Translations under genes and position numbers: made by a program
In this document: positions 5,841 to 10,907 of the stretch, in pieces
Numbering within the stretch: position 1 is the stretch's first letter
How the letters are laid out: each line of letters opens with the position of its first letter
NCBI GenBank assembly: GCA_013001485.1
Contig: JABDMN010000124.1
Location: forward strand, 1 to 10,907
Reading direction: 5' to 3'
Source of the DNA: Acidimicrobiia bacterium
GTDB lineage: Bacteria; Actinomycetota; Acidimicrobiia; Spongiisociales; UBA5794
DNA length: 10,907 bases
Notes under the pieces: generated by a model
What the model was told of the DNA's origin: nothing
Databases searched by the model: none
The model's input: only the letters and a program-made list of their open reading frames with translations

Positions 5841-8015
5841 TCAGACCTTTTCCAGGGGTGCCCAGGCGAGGAGGAGCCGCTTCTGCCCGGGACCATCGAA
5901 CTGGACGACCGCCTCGGCCCTGTCGCCGTCGCCCGTGACCGTGGCCACCGTCCCCACTCCCCAGTGGTCGTGGCGCACCCTGTCACCGATGGCTATCTGG
6001 TCCCCCGTGACGCCGCCGGCACGGTCGCTGCGCTTCTCGGCCGACTTGCGACTTCGGGTCGCAGCTTCGAGCAGAGGCTCAGGGAGCTCTCCAAGGAACC
6101 GCGACGGCGGGTTGTAGTTGGTTCCACCCCACAGCATCCGGCTCCACGCTCGAGTCAGGAACAGGCGCTCCTCGGCCCGGGTGAGCCCGACGTAGCAAAG
6201 CCGACGCTCCTCCTCGAGCTCGTGCGGGTCGCCGAGAGCCCTCATGTGGGGGAAGACCCCGTCCTCAAGCCCGGTGATGAACACGACGGGATACTCGAGG
6301 CCCTTGGCGTTGTGCAGAGTCATGAGAGTGACTCCAGATGGCCCGTCCTCGAGCGCGTCCACGTCTGAGACCAACGAGATCGATTCGAGGAAGGCCTGGA
6401 GACGCTCTCGTCCGGACAACTCCTCCCAGTCGGCGGGCGAGATCGACGGTGGCGGGTGCTCCTCGAAATCTGCAGCCGCCGAGACCAGCTCCTCGAGGTT
6501 CTCCTCTCGGCCCATCGCCTCGATCGTCCGCTCGGATCGAATCATGTCGAGGTACCCGGTGTCGTCCAGAACGGCGCGCACCGCTGTCTGCGGACCTCCT
6601 TCGGACCGGGTCGACAGATAGTCGATGAGTGCAACGAACTCGGCGATCAGCTTCTGGGCTCGAGCCGAGAGACGTGAATTCTCGTCGGCTCGCCGCAGCG
6701 CCTCCCAGAACGTGATGCCCTCAGCTTCAGCGAACCGGTCGACATGACCGATCGACGTGTCGCCGATCCCCCGCTTCGGAGTGTTGACGATCCGCTTCAC
6801 GGCAACCTGATCAGCCGGATTGTTGACCGCCTGCAGGTAGGCGAGGGTGTCCTTGACCTCCTTGCGGTCGTAGTACTTCAGCCCGCCAACGACTTGGTAC
6901 CCGATCCCGAACTTCACGAACATCTCCTCGATGACACGGGATTGGGCATTGGTGCGATAGAAGACAGCCACGTCGCGTGGGCGCACTCCGTCTACCTCGA
7001 GATCCTGAATCGTCTCGGCCACGAACGCGGCTTCGTCCTGCTCGTCCTCAGCCTCGTAGGTGACGATCTTGTTGCCCTCGCCGGCGTCGGTCCACAGCCG
7101 CTTCGGACGGCGGCCGGTGTTGTTGGAGATGACGGCATTGGCCGCGTCGAGGATCGTCTGGGTCGAGCGGTAGTTCTGCTCCAGCGTGACGACGCTGCAG
7201 TCGGGGTAGTCGCGCTCGAACTGCAGGATGTTTCTCACGTCGGCGCCGCGGAAGGCGTAAATCGATTGGTCTGAGTCGCCGACCACGCACACGTTGCGGT
7301 GCCTCTCGGCGAGGAGGTTCACCAGCACGTACTGGGCATGGTTGGTGTCCTGGTACTCGTCCACGAGGACGTGACGGAAGCGCCGCTGATACTGCTCGGC
7401 GACATCCGGGAACACTCGCATCACGTCAACCGCCAGCATCAACAGATCATCGAAGTCCATCGCCGACGCCTCCAGCAATCGCTGCTGATACAGCCGGTAC
7501 ACATCTGAGACTTTCTCGTGATAGAAGCCGGTGTCCGAGTCGGAATAGGTCTCGTAGTCGATGAGGTCGTTCTTGGCGTTCGAGATGACCGCCCGCAGCG
7601 ACTTCGGAGGAAACCGCTTCGGGTCGAGATCGAGGTCACGCACGACGTAGCGAATGAGTCGAAGAGAGTCCGCCGAGTCGTAGATCGAGAAGGACGACCG
7701 ATACCCCAATCGAGGCGCCTCCCGCCTGAGTAGACGGGCACAGGCCGAATGGAAAGTCGACACCCACATGCTGTCGATCACTCCTCCGACGAGGGCGCCG
7801 ACCCGCTCCTTCATCTCGGCCGCCGCCTTGTTGGTGAAGGTGATGGCAAGGATCTCGTGCGGCGAGACCCCGAGATCCTGGATGAGGTGGGCAACCCGTC
7901 TGGTGAGGACCCGGGTCTTGCCCGATCCCGCGCCGGCGACCACGAGAAGCGGCCCTTCGCCGTGCGCGACAGCTTGCCGCTGGGTGGGGTTGAGATCCTC
8001 GAGGAGCGCAGGCAT
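5841..8015 (-). CDS. pcrA: ATP-dependent 3'-5' DNA helicase, PcrA/UvrD1 type
   Basis: A superfamily 1A helicase of 724 residues that unwinds DNA in nucleotide excision repair and clears replication or transcription obstacles. All motifs are in order: Walker A GAGSGKT (28-34), Ia ITFTNKAAAEM (58-68), II DEYQDTN (219-225), III GDSDQSIYAFRG (247-258), IV LEQNYRST (278-285), V LMTLHNAKGLEYPVVF (564-579) and VI YVGLTRAEERL (608-618). Residues 676-724 (GDRVRHDHWGVGTVATV onward) form the C-terminal Tudor-like domain that binds RNA polymerase in PcrA/UvrD. No Cys occurs between residues 274 and 606, so the 2B-domain cysteine reported to form a disulfide dimer in M. tuberculosis UvrD1 has no counterpart. 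The ATG at 8013-8015 lacks a Shine-Dalgarno sequence and lies 9 bases after a TATAAT box, suggesting a very short or absent leader. Confidence 0.97.
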   Translation of the reverse strand: MPALLEDLNPTQRQAVAHGEGPLLVVAGAGSGKTRVLTRRVAHLIQDLGVSPHEILAITFTNKAAAEMKERVGALVGGVIDSMWVSTFHSACARLLRREAPRLGYRSSFSIYDSADSLRLIRYVVRDLDLDPKRFPPKSLRAVISNAKNDLIDYETYSDSDTGFYHEKVSDVYRLYQQRLLEASAMDFDDLLMLAVDVMRVFPDVAEQYQRRFRHVLVDEYQDTNHAQYVLVNLLAERHRNVCVVGDSDQSIYAFRGADVRNILQFERDYPDCSVVTLEQNYRSTQTILDAANAVISNNTGRRPKRLWTDAGEGNKIVTYEAEDEQDEAAFVAETIQDLEVDGVRPRDVAVFYRTNAQSRVIEEMFVKFGIGYQVVGGLKYYDRKEVKDTLAYLQAVNNPADQVAVKRIVNTPKRGIGDTSIGHVDRFAEAEGITFWEALRRADENSRLSARAQKLIAEFVALIDYLSTRSEGGPQTAVRAVLDDTGYLDMIRSERTIEAMGREENLEELVSAAADFEEHPPPSISPADWEELSGRERLQAFLESISLVSDVDALEDGPSGVTLMTLHNAKGLEYPVVFITGLEDGVFPHMRALGDPHELEEERRLCYVGLTRAEERLFLTRAWSRMLWGGTNYNPPSRFLGELPEPLLEAATRSRKSAEKRSDRAGGVTGDQIAIGDRVRHDHWGVGTVATVTGDGDRAEAVVQFDGPGQKRLLLAWAPLEKV

Positions 8016-8024
8016 GAGCGCCCG

Positions 8025-8053
8025 ATTATACGGACCGATTACACCGGTGTAGT
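8025..8053 (-). promoter_or_regulatory. Helicase promoter with consensus -10
   Basis: On the minus strand a perfect TATAAT (8025-8030) is preceded, 17 bases upstream, by ACTACA (8048-8053), which matches the last three bases of TTGACA. The predicted transcription start falls within three bases of the ATG at 8015, which fits the lack of a Shine-Dalgarno sequence. This is the best promoter in the window. Confidence 0.65.
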
Positions 8054-8057
8054 TCGG
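8035..8057. promoter_or_regulatory. 23-bp imperfect palindrome inside the helicase promoter (candidate operator)
   Basis: TACACCGGTGTA (8040-8051) is a perfect 12-base palindrome. The symmetry continues outward with CCGAT on one side and TTCGG on the other, offset by one base, so the whole element spans 23 bases. It covers the -35 hexamer and most of the spacer, the usual place for a repressor site. The actinobacterial LexA box CGAACN4GTTCG does not fit. The arms meet without a loop, and no U-tract follows, which argues against a terminator for the upstream response-regulator gene. Confidence 0.45.
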
Positions 8058-8078
8058 CCTACAGCCAGCAGACTGTGG

Positions 8079-9071
8079 TCAGTTCCCCGACAGCGCGCTC
8101 AGGTTCGACGATGCCTCGCGCATCATGGACTCCTGGTAGCGGACGGCGGAATCGACCACTGCAGCCACCGCAGGCTCGAGCGTGCGCATCGTCCGGTAGA
8201 CACCTTCAGGGAATGCCCCGCTGCGTCGAGCCGCCAGCACCAGCATCCCGACCGTCTCCCCGCGCAAGCGCAGCGGGACGGCGTAGAACGATGACCACTC
8301 ACGGTCAGCCGGTGCCGTCGGGTCCGGGTCTGCTCCGAGGAGGAAGACGGAGAGATCACCAGGATCGACTTCGCGGCTGATAGCAGCACCGAACTGACGG
8401 GCGACGAGGTCATAGAGACCTGACAACTCCTCAGCAGACAACGGCACCTCTGAGCGCAGATACATGCGGTAATCGCCGGCGAGCACGATTGCACCCGCAT
8501 CGAAGGCAACCAGGTGGCGCAAACTCTCCAAGACGTTGTTGACGGTGTCGCGAAGACCCATTGCCTCGGTACCGACGGCTGTGAGCTCGTTGACGACCGT
8601 CGCCTCGAAGAGCTTGCGGTCGAGCATCTCGCACACCCTTGTGAGCACATCGGACTCGCCGAGCACCGGCTGCTCGAGGAACTGGCCCCGGTTGAGCTCA
8701 GTCAGCGCCCTGGCCGCCAGGGTCTGCTTGATGTGGGTGACGAGTCCGTCACCGAGCATCTCTTTGGTGAGGTAGCCGTCGGCGCCCGACTGGCGGCCCC
8801 AGTAGCGGTCCTCTTCAGAATCCCGCACGGTGAGGATGAGCACCGGAATGTGTGCCACCGCCGGATCCTCTTTGATCAGGCGACAGACGACGTAACCGGT
8901 CAGTTTTGGCATCTGGACGTCGAGGAGCACGAGGTCGGGCTTCTCCTCGTAGAACCGGGTGATGGCCTCCACGCCGTCAACGGCGCTCACGACTTCAAAC
9001 CCGGCACCCTCTACGAGCTTTGTGACCGCGGCCCGAAGGACCGGCGAATCGTCGGCGACGAGCACTTTCAT
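8079..9071 (-). CDS. REC-GAF response regulator
   Basis: A 330-residue cytosolic signalling protein. Residues 1-120 form a receiver domain with the acidic pair Asp7-Asp8 (VADDSP), phospho-acceptor Asp51 (LLDVQMP), the switch Thr81 (LILTVRD) and Lys103 (GYLTKEM), so it should accept phosphate. Residues about 163-315 look like a GAF domain, clearest in SFYAVPLRLRGETVGMLVLA (261-280) and the following helix. GAF domains bind small ligands or mediate dimerisation; the ligand cannot be told. There is no DNA-binding or diguanylate-cyclase output, so it may act by protein contact or as a phosphate sink. ATG 9069-9071 overlaps the TGA of the kinase gene by 4 bases, with a strong GGAGGA 6 bases upstream, so it is the expected partner of that kinase. 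Confidence 0.88.
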   Translation of the reverse strand: MKVLVADDSPVLRAAVTKLVEGAGFEVVSAVDGVEAITRFYEEKPDLVLLDVQMPKLTGYVVCRLIKEDPAVAHIPVLILTVRDSEEDRYWGRQSGADGYLTKEMLGDGLVTHIKQTLAARALTELNRGQFLEQPVLGESDVLTRVCEMLDRKLFEATVVNELTAVGTEAMGLRDTVNNVLESLRHLVAFDAGAIVLAGDYRMYLRSEVPLSAEELSGLYDLVARQFGAAISREVDPGDLSVFLLGADPDPTAPADREWSSFYAVPLRLRGETVGMLVLAARRSGAFPEGVYRTMRTLEPAVAAVVDSAVRYQESMMREASSNLSALSGN

Positions 9072-10907
9072 GGTGTTTCCTCCGTGCCACGGGAAGCCAC
9101 CAACGACCGCAATGTGTCGGCGAGGACTCCCTCTCTGAAATCTGATTTGTCGTAGTAGGCGTCGGCGCCGGCTTCTACGGCACGCTGTTGGTCGTCGGCG
9201 GTGGCGACACCCGACAGCATGACGACCGGGATACGACCAAACGACTGTCGGATCTGTTCGATGAGCGTGATGCCGTCGCTACCGGGCATGGCGTAGTCGA
9301 CGACCACGGCGTCGATGATCTTGTCGGCAAGAGCTGTGAGCGCTTCGGCGGCGTCGGATGCCTTGATCGTCGAGAAGCCTGCACTGGACAGCACGCCGGC
9401 GACTACCTCACGGGCTCCCTGACTGTCGTCCACGACGAGCACCTGAGCACGCTCGCTGCCCCCTTCGGGGAACGCTCGGGCCTGTTCGGCGAGGCGAGCA
9501 GCGTCGACGAGGAGAACGACTCGGTCGGAGCCGAGCAAAGCGGCACCGGTGAGGTGACTGGGGCCCTGGAGAAGCGGGCCGAGTTCCTTGGCGGCAACGT
9601 CACGTGACTCGACAACCTCGGGAACACAGACCGCGACTGGGCCCGAACGGCTCGACAACATGATGACCACGTTGTCCTTGTGGCCGGGATGCCCGATCAG
9701 GTCACCGAGGCTGGTGAGAACGATGCGGTGCTCGCGCCACAGCATCTCGGAACGGTCTTTGTCTTCGAGGATCTCGACCTCGGACATGGGAAGTACGTCG
9801 AGTACGGCGGCCTCGGGAATCCCCCACTGTTGTGAACCAGTTCTGACGATGAGAGCTCGCTGCAGGGCTCGGGAGGTGGGGACGCGGAAGGTGACCGTGG
9901 TGCCCATCTCGCTCGACTCGAAGTGAAGGCTCCCATTCAGGGACTCGATGGCCTTGACGACATCGGCGAGGCCGTCGCCCTCTCCAACCAACTCGGTCGG
10001 TGTCTGGACCGTCGTGAATCCGGGCTCGAAGAGAAGGGCTCGGAGCTGCTCGGGTGTGGCGGGGTCGCTGCCCTCGAGGAATCCATCGGCTCGCCCGACG
10101 TACTCAACAGCTTCCCAGTCGATGCCGGCGCCGTCGTCGGACACCGTTACTTCCAGCTGGTTGTCCTTGACAGAGGCGCGCACCGCAATGGTCGCGGTGG
10201 GCAGCTTGCCTGCCTCCTCCCGAACGGCCATGTGCTCGACTCCGTGCTGGATGGAGTTCACGAGCAGCTGGCGGATGGGATCCGAAACGCGCTCGAGGAC
10301 CTGCCGGTCGACGGCAAGGTCGTCACCGACCAGCTCGAAGCGAATGCCCTTCTCGGTCTTCTTGGCGAGGTATCGAACCAGCTGCGGAAGGGTGTTGGTG
10401 ATCTCGGTGAGGGGCACAGACGCGAGCTCGATGGCTCCCATCTGGACCGAGCGAGCGGTGGTGGAGAGCCGCTCGACCTCCGGGGACGATTCGGTGCCGA
10501 CCAGTGCATCGGCGTGGATGCGCAGAGCCGTCGACTCGTTGATGAGCCGGTACAACGTTCCAGCGTTGACGAGGATGCTGTCGGCAGTCGCCCAGTCCTC
10601 GAGGGCACTGAGCAGACCACCCAGGTTGGCGGGAGTCCCGTTTCGTCGGTCGCCCTCGCCCTCGATTGGGGCAGAGTCGATGTCCTCGGAAGCGTCCGGC
10701 TCCTCGGCAAGAACCTTGTTGAGTTCGCTGTGGGCAGCGTTGAGGGTGGGGGTCCCGTCCTCGGGGTCGGCTTCCACAGCATCGGTGAGCACGGAGGAGA
10801 GCCCCTCCAGGGCGGCGCCGAGGGCATCCGTTCCCATGATGTCGCCATGCTGGATCCCGCGCCACACCTGCTCGAGGGTTTGGCCGGCTCGGGAGATGGC
10901 TTCAAAC
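9068..10907 (-). CDS. CheA-type hybrid histidine kinase (Hpt-...-HATPase-CheW-REC), 5' end cut
   Basis: The 3' part of a chemosensory kinase; 612 residues are visible, reading in from base 10906. Numbered from there, residues 1-45 resemble the last helices of an Hpt (P1) domain; the phospho-accepting His would lie outside the window. An acidic linker (about 46-95) without a recognisable P2 domain follows. The dimerisation region ends in ELASVPLTEITNTLPQLVR (160-178), then the ATPase has N-box LLVNSIQHGVE (214-224), G1 SDDGAGID (256-263), F-box LLFEPGF (291-297) and G2 GEGDG (308-312). A CheW-like domain spans about 350-475 and a receiver about 487-605 with VVDDS, Asp537 in VVDYAMPG, Ser in MLSG and Lys in YYDKSD. 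The order resembles FrzE of Myxococcus. It overlaps the REC-GAF gene. No receptor, CheW, CheB or CheR gene is in view, so the process it controls is unknown. Confidence 0.93.
   Translation of the reverse strand, partial: FEAISRAGQTLEQVWRGIQHGDIMGTDALGAALEGLSSVLTDAVEADPEDGTPTLNAAHSELNKVLAEEPDASEDIDSAPIEGEGDRRNGTPANLGGLLSALEDWATADSILVNAGTLYRLINESTALRIHADALVGTESSPEVERLSTTARSVQMGAIELASVPLTEITNTLPQLVRYLAKKTEKGIRFELVGDDLAVDRQVLERVSDPIRQLLVNSIQHGVEHMAVREEAGKLPTATIAVRASVKDNQLEVTVSDDGAGIDWEAVEYVGRADGFLEGSDPATPEQLRALLFEPGFTTVQTPTELVGEGDGLADVVKAIESLNGSLHFESSEMGTTVTFRVPTSRALQRALIVRTGSQQWGIPEAAVLDVLPMSEVEILEDKDRSEMLWREHRIVLTSLGDLIGHPGHKDNVVIMLSSRSGPVAVCVPEVVESRDVAAKELGPLLQGPSHLTGAALLGSDRVVLLVDAARLAEQARAFPEGGSERAQVLVVDDSQGAREVVAGVLSSAGFSTIKASDAAEALTALADKIIDAVVVDYAMPGSDGITLIEQIRQSFGRIPVVMLSGVATADDQQRAVEAGADAYYDKSDFREGVLADTLRSLVASRGTEETP
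9078..9083 (-). promoter_or_regulatory. Shine-Dalgarno GGAGGA for the REC-GAF gene
   Basis: GGAGGA on the minus strand, 6 bases before the ATG at 9071 and inside the end of the kinase gene. It is the strongest ribosome binding site in the window, supports the ATGA overlap start, and suggests that the regulator is made at a higher level than coupling alone would give. Confidence 0.8.

Overview
The window reads as a piece of chromosome from a high-GC actinobacterium, clearly above 60% G+C by eye and plausibly of the Acidimicrobiia type. This rests on codon use, GTG starts, tight NTGA gene overlaps, apparently leaderless starts, and a gene order (uvrD/pcrA, then sucC, sucD, then purN) that matches the uvrD1-sucC-sucD-purN stretch of Mycobacterium tuberculosis as I remember it. 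No mobile element, CRISPR array, tRNA or rRNA was seen. All genes but one lie on the minus strand, so they are transcribed from the right end of the window to the left.

From right to left. (1) A chemosensory pair: a CheA-type hybrid histidine kinase (end of Hpt, dimerisation, HATPase, CheW-like, REC), cut by the window edge, overlaps by 4 bases the start of a REC-GAF response regulator. (2) A 63-base gap with a consensus TATAAT box and a 23-base palindrome leads to a PcrA/UvrD DNA helicase. (3) An unrecognised secreted protein with a Pro/Ser/Thr-rich middle follows. (4) A metabolic cluster follows: the small B12-binding subunit of a methylmalonyl-CoA-type mutase, then sucC and sucD (succinyl-CoA synthetase beta and alpha), then a lipoprotein esterase of the LpqC/PHB-depolymerase type. 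(5) A single plus-strand gene for a small four-helix membrane protein meets the esterase gene tail to tail, with a hairpin covering both stop codons. (6) Divergent from it are a DUF402 protein and then purN, whose last ~30 codons lie outside the window.

How the genes work together: the mutase subunit and SucCD suggest a link from propionyl-CoA/methylmalonyl-CoA through succinyl-CoA to succinate in the TCA cycle, with substrate-level ATP or GTP formation. The large mutase subunit is not in the window. PurN and the DUF402 protein (a fold that includes nucleoside di-/triphosphate phosphatases) may share a purine context. The CheA hybrid and REC-GAF protein form a two-gene signalling unit with no receptor, CheW, CheR or CheB in view.

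Most of the window is ordinary core genome. Points most worth a second look are the unusual SucD N-terminal half (altered CoA-loop motif plus an insertion of about 19 residues), the FrzE-like CheA/REC-GAF pair, the palindrome inside the helicase promoter, and the probable CTG start of the lipoprotein esterase, which overlaps the sucD stop. I do not see a clearly new multi-gene system.
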